DNA of 64,000 nucleotides from Curvularia sp. ZM96 (GCA_022457065.1 JAJGBQ010000006.1:2542001-2606000), one strand, 5' to 3'. Shown: positions 40,927 to 52,243, numbered from the stretch's first letter. Notes: generated by a model not told the origin, from the letters alone. Program-made: numbers and translations.

Positions 40927-41789
40927 GCACCCGCACATATAGTGGCGGGTGACATTTTATTTCTTCTCTGTTTTATCTTCTTCAATACTATGTAGATATC
41001 CCTTTCCAATCCCAGACTATGATGTGCTCTGGTCTGTTTGTAGAACCTAGAAGCCGTGAATACCAATTCTCCTTGGCCCATTGGCCTTTGGTCCATGTTT
41101 TCTTCCATTTGCGATACCACGCAGTGCATGTTTGGTATTGCAGGCGTTGTCCAAGTTTAGACCCATAGCCGCTGCCTGTGCCTGTGGCTCGCAGCGCGCA
41201 GCCCCTGCCCCACCACGAAGAAGGGCCGGCGCCACGGCGAAGCTGCGATGACATAGCAGGCTGTCCCGCTACCCCGGCACATGTGCATTTCCTCCACATA
41301 CCCGAGCTCAACAACGAGAACAGTGTCCCAGATAGGCGACTGTTGAGCGCCTGTCTTGCTTCCTGCTCCGCACTCCACAGACACAGTACTCTCGCTGCTC
41401 GGCACTCGGCTATCTCAGGATCCGCTGACAGTCGAAACTCAACTGAACTGTGGCCTGATGTTCTCTCGCACGCGACAACGTACACAGAGAAACTGCTAGA
41501 AGGTAAGAGTGCCCTCAACACCACGCCAGAATCCACAGCCCCATGCTAACTCATGCACAGTTCCTAGTCGCCAATACACTTGCCCCGCGTCAGCGACCCC
41601 GAGGCTGCGCTAAGCGCACTGCACACTACCAGCTATCGTTCCCCCTCCATCGCTACCGTCCTGACCCTCGAGTCCTCGTATTACTACGCACCAGCTGCCA
41701 TAGGAGGCTACACCAATCTCGTCCTTGCGACGCTGCACATTGTCGCTCTCTTGTTTACCGGCAGCACAACAGTGGTCTAGATAGCCGTC
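40927..41789. other. Intergenic region and acyltransferase leader
   Basis: About 860 bp from the GH76 stop to the acyltransferase ATG. It includes a probable 5'-leader intron of the acyltransferase gene (41503-41560). Short ATG-initiated frames downstream of it (41580-41780) may act as upstream ORFs. No other gene was seen. Confidence 0.5.
41503..41560 (+). other. Probable 5'-UTR intron of the acyltransferase gene
   Basis: 58 nt with donor GTAAGA after AAG, branch CTAAC (41546-41550) and acceptor GCACAG ending at 41560. It lies 229 nt upstream of the ATG at 41790. The signals are strong, but no coding frame is available to confirm splicing. Confidence 0.6.
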
Positions 41790-44194
41790 ATGGCTACCGA
41801 AAAGAGAGATGCGCGAGGCAAAAAGCTCGCCGTCATGAACGTATATCTCTATGATGCTTTTCTGTGGACCTTTTCCATCTTGGTAGAGCTCTTCTTCCGA
41901 GAAGTGCACCCTAGGAGTAGTTGGAAAGTGCCAAAGGAGGGGCCCATCATCTTCGTGTGCGCCCCTCATGCGAACCAAGTAGGATACTCTGATATTCTTT
42001 GTGCGCAGCAGAAGCTAACACTCGGCAGTTCGTCGATCCCCTCATGTTGATGCGCGTTGTGAAGAAGGAATCAGACCGTCGAATTCAGTTCCTGATCGCC
42101 GAAAAGTCCATGAAACGCAAGTTCATTGGCGCCATGGCCGGCTTGACAGGTGTCGTGCCTGTCGGAAGAGCTATGGATATGACCAAGCCAGCAAAGGGCA
42201 AGATCTATCTCCCAGACCCCATCAACGACCCCACTCTACTTCGAGGTGTAGACACAAATTTCGAGGACCCGTTGTTCCAGGTCGGTGGCTCCATTGTGCT
42301 TCCAAAAGTAGACAACAAGGCAGCGACCGCAGAGATTCTTGAGATCAAGGGCCCTGAAGAAATCAGGCTCAAGCGACCCTTCAAGGGAGGCGTCGCGATG
42401 CAGCAGTTGACGGGACGCAATGATATGACCAAGGACGGCACATTTATCAACGGAGCGGATGCCAAGAAAGGTATTGCCGATGGCTATGAGGGAACATCGT
42501 TCCAGATTGCGCCCAAACTCGACCAGACTGAGGTTTACGACGCTGTGCATGCCGTTCTGCATCATGGTGGAAGCATTGGTATCTTTCCCGAGGGTGGTAG
42601 TCATGACCGTACCGACCTTCTGCCTCTGAAAGGTGAGACTCCTTGCCATGTGGAAACTTGAAGTTAACTAACAATCTACAGCTGGTGTCGCCATTATGGC
42701 TCTCGGAACAGTTGCAACAAAGCCCGACTGCAATCTTAACATCATTCCGGTTGGCATGAACTACTTCCACGCCCACAAGTTCCGATCAAGGGCCGTCATC
42801 GAGTTTGGTACACCAATCCACGTGCCACCGGAGCTTGCCAAGAAGTTTGATGGACCTGGAAGGCGAGATGCGATTGGCGAGATGCTCGAGACAATTCGGC
42901 AAGGTCTCATCGGTGTTACCGTCACGACGCCTGACTACGATACACTCATGGTACGTAGCTTGGTTGCAGTGCAATCTTTTACTTTGCTAACTCCCGTTCG
43001 TAGGTCATCCAAGCCGTGCGCCGTCTTTATAACTCCAAGGGTACGAAACTGCCACTGCCTAGAGTCGTCGAATTGAACCGCCGTCTTGTTCAAGGGTACG
43101 AGCGTTACAAAGATGATCCTCGAGTTGTAGAGCTCAAGAAGGAGGTTACTACTTACAACAGCAAACTCAAGGCACTTGGCATCCGGGATCACCAGGTACA
43201 ATACGCAAAGATGCATCCTATCACCGCCGCAGGTCTCTTCCTGTACCGTCTTGCCAAGTTGATCTTCTTGAGTCTGCTCGTCCTTCCTGGAACCCTCCTC
43301 TTCAGTTTGGTCTTCATCGTTACCAAAGTTGTCTCAAAGAAGAAAGCCAAAGAGGCGCTTGCCGCTTCGAACGTCAAGGTACAGGCAAGAGACGTCATGG
43401 CCACATGGAAGCTTCTTGTTGCCATGGCTGCTGCACCGGCAGCTTACGCATGGTATGTATGTCTCGGGCTCTACTGGTACTCGTACAACAACTGCAACGG
43501 CTACCTCCCCCCTGGCATTCAGAAACGCTGGCTCATCCTTCCACAACTCGTTGTCTACATCACGGTCACTTACGGCGCTCTCCGTTTCGGAGAAGTCGCT
43601 ATGGATATTCTTAAATCCCTTGGACCTCTCTGGAAGATGATGAACCCTTTCTCGAACAACGAACTTGTCAAACTCCAGGAACGCCGTGAGAACCTCGCCA
43701 AACGCGTCAATGACCTTATCAACGAACTCGGCCCAGAGATGTACGACGACTTCCACTCCAAGCGCATCATAGAAGACCCCTTCGTCCGAGGAGAGAAGAA
43801 CGGACGCCCTCGTACGCCGCCGATCAAGTCCGACAAGGATGCTCGAGTGGAAGCTGGCCAGGATATCGAAACACACGACTACCCTGCCTCACCAGGCTCC
43901 TTGAATGAGATACCGCGTAACGAATCGTTCCACGATCTAGCAAACCAGGACATCTTCTCTAGTAGGCCGCAGACGCCTAAGAAGAGCCACAGTAGGAACA
44001 GCAGTAGCATGAATCTGAGCGGGTTCCAGCTCAAACCATTTAGCACTATCGACGGAAACATTGACGAAGTCAAGCGAAGATTGACAGATGGCGTCAGGAC
44101 GAGGAAGAGACGAAGCAGTGGAGAGGGAAATTTCGAGGACAGCGATGAGGAGCCACTGACCATCGGGCAAAAGGGGCGTTCGTTTACAAAGTAG
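41790..44194 (+). CDS. Glycerol-3-phosphate/dihydroxyacetone-phosphate acyltransferase (Gpt2/Sct1 family)
   Basis: Exons 41790-41978, 42029-42632, 42682-42950 and 43004-44194 give 750 aa. It catalyses the first acylation in glycerolipid synthesis at the ER. The PlsC domain shows the catalytic block CAPHANQFVDPL (H60...D66, across intron 1), VGRAMDMTKP, GGSIGIFPEGGSHDR and IPVGMNYFHAHKFRSRAVIEFG. The fungal Gpt2 type has an insertion between the first and third blocks, as here. Membrane segments follow at about 430-470, 490-520 and 530-555. The C-terminal tail is Ser-rich with many basic SP/TP sites (RPRTPP, RPQTPKKSHSRNSSS), as in yeast Gpt2/Sct1, which are phosphoregulated. Confidence 0.95.
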
Positions 44195-44872
44195 AGTAGA
44201 GGAGGATATTGTTAGTGACAGTAATATCTGGGGATCGGTGGGTGGGAGGGTTTGCTGCGCATTCATACTGAAGATACCACTTTTCTTGTTGCTCCTGTTT
44301 GGTTAGTAATAAACTTGAATTGCCATGAACTCGTTGATAGTTTTCTTTAACAGTGGTCGTTCTAACTATACTACGCTATGCTATGCTTCCTACGCACTTG
44401 GAAAAAACAAGGTTAAGGATACGGAATATCCTTTACATCATTCGCTTGTTCGCATTCAAATAAAAAAAAAGAATAAACTAGTTATGCCATAAAAAAGAGA
44501 TCCTAAGGGACAAGAAAGACAAGAGGGTGAGTAAGAGAGAAAGGGGGGGAGAATGAAAACCTACGGGGTATCCAACGTTATCACACAGCCTTCTCTTCTT
44601 CCTCCCGGATGACCAACCGACCGACCGACCGACCGACCGACCCGCATTCCCTATGTCCAATGCAACGCTATGCCCAGCGACGTATAAAAAAACCCCGCAC
44701 AGTCCATGTTTTGTTCAGTTTCTACCGCTACATCGCCAATGATAACAAAGGAAGTTTGTGTGTTTTGAAAAAAAGAAGCTGCTAGGAATAAAATATAGAA
44801 GAAGATATACTCACCCACCCATGTTCTCCCCACGAACACACACCGACGAGGACAAAGGCAAAGGGGGATTGG
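44195..44872. other. Intergenic region between convergent genes
   Basis: About 680 bp between the ends of the acyltransferase and CDC45 genes. It contains a purine-rich tract (44495-44555) and a (ACCG)n microsatellite (described separately). No coding signal was seen. Confidence 0.5.
44614..44643. repeat. (ACCG)n microsatellite
   Basis: About six tandem CCGA units between the convergent acyltransferase and CDC45 genes, preceded by one degenerate unit (CCAA). Confidence 0.85.
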
Positions 44873-47482
44873 CTATCCAACCACCGCCTTCTGACTCAGC
44901 TTCTCCAAAAAGCCACTGAGATCCTCCTTCTTAATCTCAATCACACACGCCTCGAAGCTGTCCATGCGGACTCTAGCGCCTGTCTCACGGACAACCTCTT
45001 GGAACGCATTGCCAAAGCGATTTTTACCTGATCGCTTTTGCTCGTCCTCGTCATCAGACTCTGAATCCTCAGATTCCGAAGCATCGGATTCCGTGTCGTC
45101 TGAGTCGTCGTCAGAGACCTCGTCTTCTTCAAGGCCAGCGGCGAGATTGCGTGCGCGACGGGCTTCGCGGCGGCGGGCTCGGTCTTCTTCTTTGGCCGCT
45201 TGTTTGGCTTGTTTGGCAGCGAGACGGGCTTCGCGTTTTTGGAGGCGCGATTTTGCGGACTCGGTTGCGCCGCCACCGCCACCTAGGCCGACGACGACGT
45301 AGAGACCGCGTGAGTCGTCGAGGCCGGCCATGACGAGTTCGCTGCCTTTGGATTTGCCTTTTGTACCGTTGAGTTCGACAATAGCTTCGGCGATCCAGAG
45401 GGCGAGTTTGGTGAGGGCGCCAGGGTGTGTGAACAATTGGACGTCTGGGCCTTCTTTTACTACGGCCATACGGAAGGCATGGAGATGGCGGATTTGGCGT
45501 TTTTCAATCAGTGCGGTGCCTGTACGGAGAATGGCGCGGTGGAGGTGCTGTGCTGTGCTGATGTGCTCGACGAGGAGATCGATATTGCCAAGGGCATCGT
45601 ATGCTGTCCAGAAACGACTGGTGATGTGTTCTTGTGCAAGGTCTTGCTGTTCTTGTGTCGCTGTCTGCATCTCAGTGTGATCGCTCGTTCCTACAAAGTT
45701 CGAGCTGTCCAGGGCGGACTGGTTAAGGTTCTTCACGTCGCCCACTTCGAGAATGGCGCCTAAGACAACGCCCGCGTCGATGGCTGAGAGACAGGCTTTC
45801 CAGCCCCAGCAGCGGACGAACCCCCAACCGTCTTTTGGATCGCCTGTACTTGACTTTGGAGGAACTAGGCCATCCAGGCCGTATTGTGGGGCGAATTTGA
45901 GAAGCCGTTCCCGCAAGCCGCGCTTCAGCTCCATGTCCATGTGTGTATATCTTTGTTTGCATTCGGTGAGGGAGACACCCATTTTTGCTAGGAGTTTGGC
46001 AAGTCGCTTTTGCCCCGCATCGCTCCAGATGTGTAGTTTGGCGGATAAGTAAGGAGAATGCAGCATACTCTCATATAGAGACCAATGCCGGAGCAGAAGA
46101 AAGCGAGGCTCTGGTGAGAGGCGGATGGCCTTGTCTGTCGCTGAGCGAGCACTTGTCGGAATGACACCCCAGACCTCTCCCATAGTTGCATCCCGGGAGA
46201 CACTTGTCGCATCTGTAGCGGGATTTAATCGCCGCACTTCGTCTCGAAGCACAGAACGTATATTTTCTCCTCGGTTGCCATTCCAACCTGCTGAGCCACC
46301 TTGAGCTGAAAGTGGATTCAGTCCAACCCCGCTTCCTGTCCGTCCATACAGCTCCAAACTACTCACACCCACAATGGCGTTCCATAGGAGGTCGTTGTCT
46401 TCCCGACCGAGTTCAGAGGCCAGGTTGTATACTAGAGAGGAGACAGGGTCCGAGTAAGATGTTCCATGCTCGTAATATTTGTCGAGGATAGATGCATACT
46501 TGTCCCGCTTCTTGATGAGCTGTCTTCGTAGGCTTTTGACTGACTGCTCTTTTGGAGCGGCTACCGATGGGGATGCGGAGCGGCTGCGGGAGTCTGAACG
46601 TGAGAAATCGGAGGATCCGCTTAATTGATTTGCTACCAGTAGACCCCGCCGCCGCGGTTCTGGTGAGGATGGTATTGAGCCGCCCTGGAAATTGTCAGTA
46701 TATGCTCCGCTACAGGTGAATGTCAAACGTACCGAGTTGCTCCTCCGCCTTTGTGCTGGCCGCTCATCGTCTGTCATTTCATCTTCAGAATCGTCTCCTT
46801 CGCCCCACGACTTCCTCTTTTTCGGCGCTTGCCCTGACGGCGGCTCTTCATCTTCTGGATCCGAATCACTCAGGTCGTCTTCCTCCCCCACCTCTGGCAT
46901 TTCCTCGAGTGCCACATACGCTTCCCGTTCTGCTTGCATTTCTTCCTCGATATCGCCATCGTCAAAGACTATAATTCCACCTCTTGACGACTGGTAGGAC
47001 TGTAGGATCTTGCCCTTGTCTACGCCAGCCTGTCTTCGTACCAATTCTCCGGTAGCGGGGTCCTGACTGATGGGTGCGGCAAAAACGTTGGTCAGGTTCC
47101 ATGGTCGTCTGGCATCCAGAAGCCAGACTTCAACATCGCCAGTCCCGCCTTCTCCATTCTCGTCCACGTCTAGGCCTAACATCTCTTCCATGTCTACCAT
47201 ACCTCCCACGCCCAAACATACGACGACTCCCCCACTCCCGCCCTCGGTTGTCCGCATTGGCCGTACCAATTCATCTGCAGCCCGTGAAAGGTCGCCATAT
47301 CCGGCTATCGGTTGTATCTTGTGGGGTATGTAGTCGCGCTTCAACAACGCGGTGAGAATTCGACAGGCACATAGCGCGTCTGGTTCGAGGGCAACCAGGA
47401 GCAAGACTGGCGGTGCGGCGGCGTGTGTTCGTTTTACGAGGTTCTGATAGAGATGTGCTATCAGATTCCGTGGGAGGTACAT
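44873..47482 (-). CDS. CDC45: DNA replication initiation factor Cdc45
   Basis: Exons 47482-46733 and 46684-44873 give 853 aa. Cdc45 is the core of the CMG helicase with Mcm2-7 and GINS. The N-terminus MYLPRNLIAHLYQNLVKR and the RecJ/DHH-like fold are visible: LLLVALEPDALCACRILTALLKRDYIPHKIQPIAGYGDL and EVWLLDARRPWNLTNVF. An acidic low-complexity insert (EEMPEVGEEDDLSDSDPEDEE) and basic KKRKSW follow. The C-terminal half has RHWSLYESMLHSPYLSAKL and further Cdc45 text. Near the end is another charged, Ser/Asp-rich insert before the final SFEACVIEIKKEDLSGFLEKL. The 46685-46732 segment (48 nt, GTACGT...TACTGAC...CCAG) is in frame and stop-free. I treat it as an intron; retention would add 16 residues. 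Confidence 0.94.
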   Translation of the reverse strand: MYLPRNLIAHLYQNLVKRTHAAAPPVLLLVALEPDALCACRILTALLKRDYIPHKIQPIAGYGDLSRAADELVRPMRTTEGGSGGVVVCLGVGGMVDMEEMLGLDVDENGEGGTGDVEVWLLDARRPWNLTNVFAAPISQDPATGELVRRQAGVDKGKILQSYQSSRGGIIVFDDGDIEEEMQAEREAYVALEEMPEVGEEDDLSDSDPEDEEPPSGQAPKKRKSWGEGDDSEDEMTDDERPAQRRRSNSVRLTFTCSGAYTDNFQGGSIPSSPEPRRRGLLVANQLSGSSDFSRSDSRSRSASPSVAAPKEQSVKSLRRQLIKKRDKYASILDKYYEHGTSYSDPVSSLVYNLASELGREDNDLLWNAIVGVSSLELYGRTGSGVGLNPLSAQGGSAGWNGNRGENIRSVLRDEVRRLNPATDATSVSRDATMGEVWGVIPTSARSATDKAIRLSPEPRFLLLRHWSLYESMLHSPYLSAKLHIWSDAGQKRLAKLLAKMGVSLTECKQRYTHMDMELKRGLRERLLKFAPQYGLDGLVPPKSSTGDPKDGWGFVRCWGWKACLSAIDAGVVLGAILEVGDVKNLNQSALDSSNFVGTSDHTEMQTATQEQQDLAQEHITSRFWTAYDALGNIDLLVEHISTAQHLHRAILRTGTALIEKRQIRHLHAFRMAVVKEGPDVQLFTHPGALTKLALWIAEAIVELNGTKGKSKGSELVMAGLDDSRGLYVVVGLGGGGGATESAKSRLQKREARLAAKQAKQAAKEEDRARRREARRARNLAAGLEEDEVSDDDSDDTESDASESEDSESDDEDEQKRSGKNRFGNAFQEVVRETGARVRMDSFEACVIEIKKEDLSGFLEKLSQKAVVG

Positions 47483-48142
47483 TGCGGTCGTGGGTGTGTA
47501 CGTCTAGCCTGCGTGCAGGCGTAGAGTAAACGCGCACAAAAACGCGTCTGGCGAGTTTTGGGTAGAACTAGCGATATAGAATGAGGTGTACTGAGTCTCG
47601 ATACTCAGCATTGGGCGGGTAAACAATACAGGGTATGATTAGAATACAGGGCCGGTGTTGGTAGTATCGAGAATGGGCCCGACGCGTTCGGCGCGCTAGT
47701 CCTGGAAATGTCATCGCGTCGACGCGCCTGTGACGTGAACATCACTTTATGTCCCTCTCCAATTTCGATCCACGCCAAAACTCAATGACATGCGACAAAG
47801 CGCTACACACGTACATCGGATTACACACGTCGCGTCATCGATTTATGCATTTTTCTATCGGCTCATACTGCACTATACCTTTGCCTTCATGAATAACTGA
47901 CTCAGCCCCACTACCTAGAGCAGCATACGTAGGAATCCAGTGCTGTCAGTACACTGATCAAGTGTGACCAAAGTGTTCTGTATGCTGAATTCAGAAAATA
48001 TGTCACAACCACCGATCCCTTTTCTTCCACTCCCCCTTTCTGTCATGGTCAATTTGATTCTGTTCCCTCATCCCTCTACTTCACACGTCGATTCCAATAT
48101 CGACGTCGTACTTTGATATCCCTTGCGATCCCAATTTCATTA
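47483..48142. other. Intergenic region
   Basis: About 660 bp between the CDC45 start and the end of the coiled-coil hypothetical gene (both minus). The CDC45-proximal 230 bp is CG-rich with MluI boxes; the remainder is AT-richer and holds the 3' region of the hypothetical gene. Confidence 0.5.
47542..47697. promoter_or_regulatory. Two MluI cell-cycle boxes upstream of CDC45
   Basis: ACGCGT at 47542-47547 (60 bp before the CDC45 ATG) and at 47692-47697 (210 bp before), with further CGCG cores near 47531 and 47715. MBF drives S-phase genes, CDC45 included, from ACGCGT in yeasts. The position fits G1/S control here, but binding is inferred. Confidence 0.55.
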
Positions 48143-49723
48143 CTAGACCAACTCTGGTCCCTGTTTGACAGAGACAAGAACATGTGAAGCCTTCCGCCTA
48201 GTCTGCACTGGCTCAAGTTGTACCAGGGACGGCACAATCTCGTGGCACATGTCGAATTTCTGTCCATGGGTATTGCCCCATCGGGTGAGCCCAGGATTCA
48301 CGATAAACGCAACGATACCTCCGTGGACGTCTTCGCCGTTACGGTCGGGAATTGGGGTCATCCGGTTTTCGTCAAACTCATCGCCAACCTCGGGCCAAGT
48401 GATTTGAACGCGGAAACGTTGTATGGACATGTTCAGAGCCAACGCGAATGCCTTGTCGATAATGTCGGAGACATACGAAAGGTCGGAGGTCGGCGCTACT
48501 GCTATGAGGTGCGATTTGAGGATGTTCGCAACGTATCCCCGTCTCTTAAGCACCTCGTTCTGCAAGTGCTGAGCGTTTGGATTCGGTCCAGAACAAGTCC
48601 CATAACTTTGTCCGCCAATTAGCGTTTCCCGTCCAATATCTCCGACCAACTTGTCTACGGTCGTGAGGCGCCAAGTCTCAGATTCTGGAGTTGGTTTAGG
48701 CCAGTTGTTGAACCAGTCGCCACCGAAAATAAAACACCAGTCTTCATGGAGGGCTGTAAAGTCTTCACAGAATCCAAAAGAAAACCGAAAAACTGCGGAG
48801 ATGAGGACAGACCATATCCAAGCCTCGACATAGGCCTTTTTGCGCGCACGGGTATCCCAATGATGCTTTGGTACGTCATGCAAGAGTACGTTAGGCTTGA
48901 GCGCTTCCAAAACATCGACGTTTTGTGCAGGCTGAACTGATCGACTAAGTGATTTTACCAGGGAAGCCAAGGTGCGAAAATCTCGAGAAAATACCTCGTC
49001 AGAAATGGCTTCGTTGCTGGATATTTGCGCAAGTATTTCTTTCTGTAGCGTTTGCACTTGAGTCCGCAGGCCCCGAGCTTCGGCTCGATATGACTCCAAG
49101 TTTTGGAGCGAAACCTGAAGTTTGGAGTCTTCATTGGATTGGTCTTCCTCCAGTGGCTGGCATTGTAAGCGCGAGGCCATGAGATCCTTTCTCAATGCCT
49201 CTGTTTGGGCTTCAAGAGCTTCTAGTTGGGCCCGGAGATGTTTAGATGCCTCCGCCTCGGAGATAGTATTGCATATTCCTTGCACGATTTCGCTCGTCAA
49301 GTCATCGGAATTGAGCCCTTGACCACCTGTGTATGGTGCAAATATTTTGAAGACGATGTCTTTGTATTTATTGTTGCGGGTATTCTCTGTGTGCATGTCG
49401 TCACATGCTGCAGTGAGTTGCTCAACACGCGCTTTCAAGGAGTTGTTCATATCGTGCAAACTCCTGTTACGCAAGCCCAGCCTCTTATTTTCACGTCGCA
49501 AGTCCTTGTTGTGCCAAAAAGTCCTTTTTGCGTCTCGGTTTTGCGTTGCCGACATAGCACCATTGTACCGTATATGCTCTTCTACGTCCGTACTGCTGGG
49601 TGTGGCAGGTTGTGTAGAATCGACATCGCTCTGTGGGGTACTGAAAACATTTCCCATGTCATTTCGGGTACTCTGGTTTTCGCGAGGCTTGGTCGGCGTA
49701 ACTGGATACTCTGCCTCTTTCAT
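48143..49723 (-). CDS. Hypothetical protein with central coiled coil
   Basis: Single exon, 526 aa; family not recognised. Residues 1-60 are polar and Thr/Pro-rich (PVTPTKPRENQ). Residues about 70-115 are basic and helical (KDLRRENKRLGLRNRSL...LKARVEQL). About 155-235 form a long coiled coil with heptad-like Leu/Ala spacing (LRAQLEALEAQTEALRKDL, LRTQVQTLQKEI). The C-terminal 270 residues look folded and aromatic-rich (VEAWIWSVLISAVFRFSFGFCEDF; HEDWCFIFGGDWFNNWPKP). There is no signal peptide, membrane helix or catalytic motif. It is divergent from the Hsp70-like gene with 476 bp between start codons, suggesting a shared control region. Probably lineage-restricted. Confidence 0.7.
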   Translation of the reverse strand: MKEAEYPVTPTKPRENQSTRNDMGNVFSTPQSDVDSTQPATPSSTDVEEHIRYNGAMSATQNRDAKRTFWHNKDLRRENKRLGLRNRSLHDMNNSLKARVEQLTAACDDMHTENTRNNKYKDIVFKIFAPYTGGQGLNSDDLTSEIVQGICNTISEAEASKHLRAQLEALEAQTEALRKDLMASRLQCQPLEEDQSNEDSKLQVSLQNLESYRAEARGLRTQVQTLQKEILAQISSNEAISDEVFSRDFRTLASLVKSLSRSVQPAQNVDVLEALKPNVLLHDVPKHHWDTRARKKAYVEAWIWSVLISAVFRFSFGFCEDFTALHEDWCFIFGGDWFNNWPKPTPESETWRLTTVDKLVGDIGRETLIGGQSYGTCSGPNPNAQHLQNEVLKRRGYVANILKSHLIAVAPTSDLSYVSDIIDKAFALALNMSIQRFRVQITWPEVGDEFDENRMTPIPDRNGEDVHGGIVAFIVNPGLTRWGNTHGQKFDMCHEIVPSLVQLEPVQTRRKASHVLVSVKQGPELV

Positions 49724-50199
49724 GACAGTAGGTTGGGACTAAACTGATGATGAGCTAGTGATGCGAGCAGTGGTAATGGGACTTACAGTTGGTGTGAAGG
49801 AATCCAGGTTTTGGTTGCGGTTCATGCTCGCGGTTGCTTGTCAAGCAAATCGCGCAGTTAAAAGATTTTCTGACAATGAAGTGTTGTTGGATGAACTTTG
49901 CAGGTTATACGCGGACACTATAGGCCCGCGCTTATTCTCACCTTCACCTCAACTACTCCTTGTCTCACCTTCACTTCGACTACGAATCGTCTTCCTCTCA
50001 ATTTAACGACTTATTATCTTACCACTACTACAATAACTCTTTGTCTTGCCTCCACTTCAACCGTTCCTTGTTTCATTCACTTTGCCTTCTCATCCTCCAA
50101 GCAATTTCCTCCTCCACTTGGTATCAGCACAGCTTTCGTTCCAGAGCTTCTGAATTTCCAACACTCAACTACAACCAAAGCTGTCGTAACCAAGACAAG
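49724..50199. promoter_or_regulatory. Divergent upstream region of the coiled-coil gene and the Hsp70-like gene
   Basis: 476 bp between two divergent start codons. The Hsp70-like side (49925-50160) is a pyrimidine-rich leader with many CACTTC/TTCAC steps and little purine, typical of fungal 5' leaders. I found no convincing heat-shock element array. Confidence 0.4.
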
Positions 50200-52243
50200 A
50201 TGGGGAGCAGTCGACTGGTGATTGGCCTTGATTACGGCACTACATACACAGGTATGTTGGTAGTTTGAGTTTTCAGTATTCTGCTTACAATTCTAGGCGT
50301 ATCTTTCTGCGAAGTCTCCGACCCTAAGACGGACCGTCAGCATATCGAGGTCATCCATGACTGGCCTTCACGACACGGCAAGGTCGGCACGAGAGAAAAA
50401 GTGCCAAGCGAAGTAGCATATCTAGATGAAGGACTGCGATGGGGCTGTGATATCCCGCCACATGAGAAACGGCATATGTGGACCAAACTCGAATTGGACA
50501 ACCGTGGAAATGGCGAGGCTGCTAAGATTATCGGCGAAATGTCCACTCGATCCCAGACACGCAAACCACCTATGGAGATTATTGCCGACTTTCTCGCCCA
50601 AGTCAAAGCTCATTTAATCAAAAACCTAGATGACAAATACGGCAAAGAGTTGTGGAGAACGCTTCCCATCACGTTGGTTGTGACGGTTCCAGCCGTGTGG
50701 TCCGACGTCGCAAAGCACAGGACCATGCAGGCCATTGAGAAAGCTGGCTTCAATTCTCTTGAGTTCAAACAGCTGACAACGCCCGTTATTGTCACGACTG
50801 AGCCGGAAGCTGCGGCTTTATATACGATTAGGACGCTCCACGGTACAGCGCAAGACGCAAACTTAGCAATTGGAAACGGGTTCATTGTCTGCGACATGGG
50901 GGGTGGGACTGTCGATCTTATTTCGTATCGAGTTGCGAGTATCAACCCAACTGTTATCGAAGAAGCTACAGTTGGTAGTGGTGCTCAGTGCGGCGGCAGT
51001 TTTGTCGATCGTGCATTTCTCTATTGGCTTGAGCGTCGTTTGGGCACCCAAGACTTTGTCAAAATCGCTGGATGTCGGAGCGAGGAGATTCCACGTACTT
51101 CTCTCACCAGAAAGGCAGCCAAGCTCCTTCAAGACTTCAACATAGAAGTCAAGAGTGGCTTCTCTGGAACCCAGACGAACTATCTGTTACTGCCCAACCC
51201 ACTCAGTTCTATTGAGGACGACGAGAAGAGAGGAATTAGTGATGGAGAGTTGAAGATTACATCGTAAGTTTCAAAGCTCAGGATTGACAAGATATGTCTA
51301 ACAAAGGTAGGGATGACACACGAGCGATGTTTGACTCGTGCCTCTGCCAAACGTACGAACTGATCCAAGAGCAGATTCAGCGCGCTCGTGCATGCAATCT
51401 GAAGATCAAGGTAGGACTTCCTTGTGGCGATGCTAACGTTTTTACTTTCTAGCACTCCTGGAAAGGGTTACTCTTGACTTATTTATACTGACTTTAACAG
51501 TATGTCTTCATGGTTGGTGGATTTTCAGAATCTCCATACATGTTTGCCAAGATCAGAGACGATTTGGAAAAGCAGGACATCCAAGCTATGCGACCGCCCA
51601 ATTCGTTAGTATTTCCAAAGCATTAAAGAATGTAGTACTGACTTCTTTTGTAGTTGGTCAGCAATAGCCCGAGGTGCTACAACTAAAGGTCTTGAACAAA
51701 GCAGTAGCGCGATATCGAAGCGAAAGAGCCGTCGACACTACGGTACATCATGTACTCTACCTTTCCTCAAGGATTATCACCTCAAGGACGACATGTTTAC
51801 CGATGAGTTTGACGGCACAAAGAGGGCAAGAAACCAAATGCATTGGCTGATCAATAAAGGGCAAGATCTGGCTGCCTTGGAAGCAAAGCATGCGACTGTG
51901 GGTCTTTCTCATAAATGGTGGGTTGGGGAGACACCAACTTCCCATTGGAAGCTTTTTGCATGCGACACAGACATCGCCCCATCACGATCTTTGGATGAGG
52001 TGAGAACACCGCTCACAGAATCTAACGTGGCTAACGTCGTTCTAGTCGGTTTACCGTGTCACTACACTCACTATTGATTTGAGTGACCTATCTAAGCGCA
52101 ACATGAAACTGAAAACCAGTCCATCCGGTCGCCAGTACTACTCTGTCAAGTGTATGGTCAACATATCTCTGCAGTCCTCTTTGGAGTTCTACGTCACGGT
52201 CAAGGGTAAGAAGGTTGGGTCTGTGACTGCCAGCTATGATTGA
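50200..52243 (+). CDS. Hsp70-like ATPase (non-canonical, HSPA12-type)
   Basis: Six exons: 50200-50251, 50297-51263, 51311-51410, 51501-51604, 51654-51999 and 52046-52243, 588 aa. The actin/Hsp70 ATPase fold is evident: phosphate-1 GLDYGTTYTGVSFCE, TEPEAAALY, phosphate-2 VCDMGGGTVDLISYRV, and the adenosine-motif-like FMVGGFSESPYMFAKI. It lacks the canonical Hsp70 substrate-binding domain and the EEVD tail. The C-terminal 200 residues instead form a beta-rich segment ending GSVTASYD. Such proteins are numerous in Pezizomycotina and related to animal HSPA12; their clients are unknown. The small phase-variable introns all carry standard signals. Divergent from the coiled-coil hypothetical gene. 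Confidence 0.9.
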
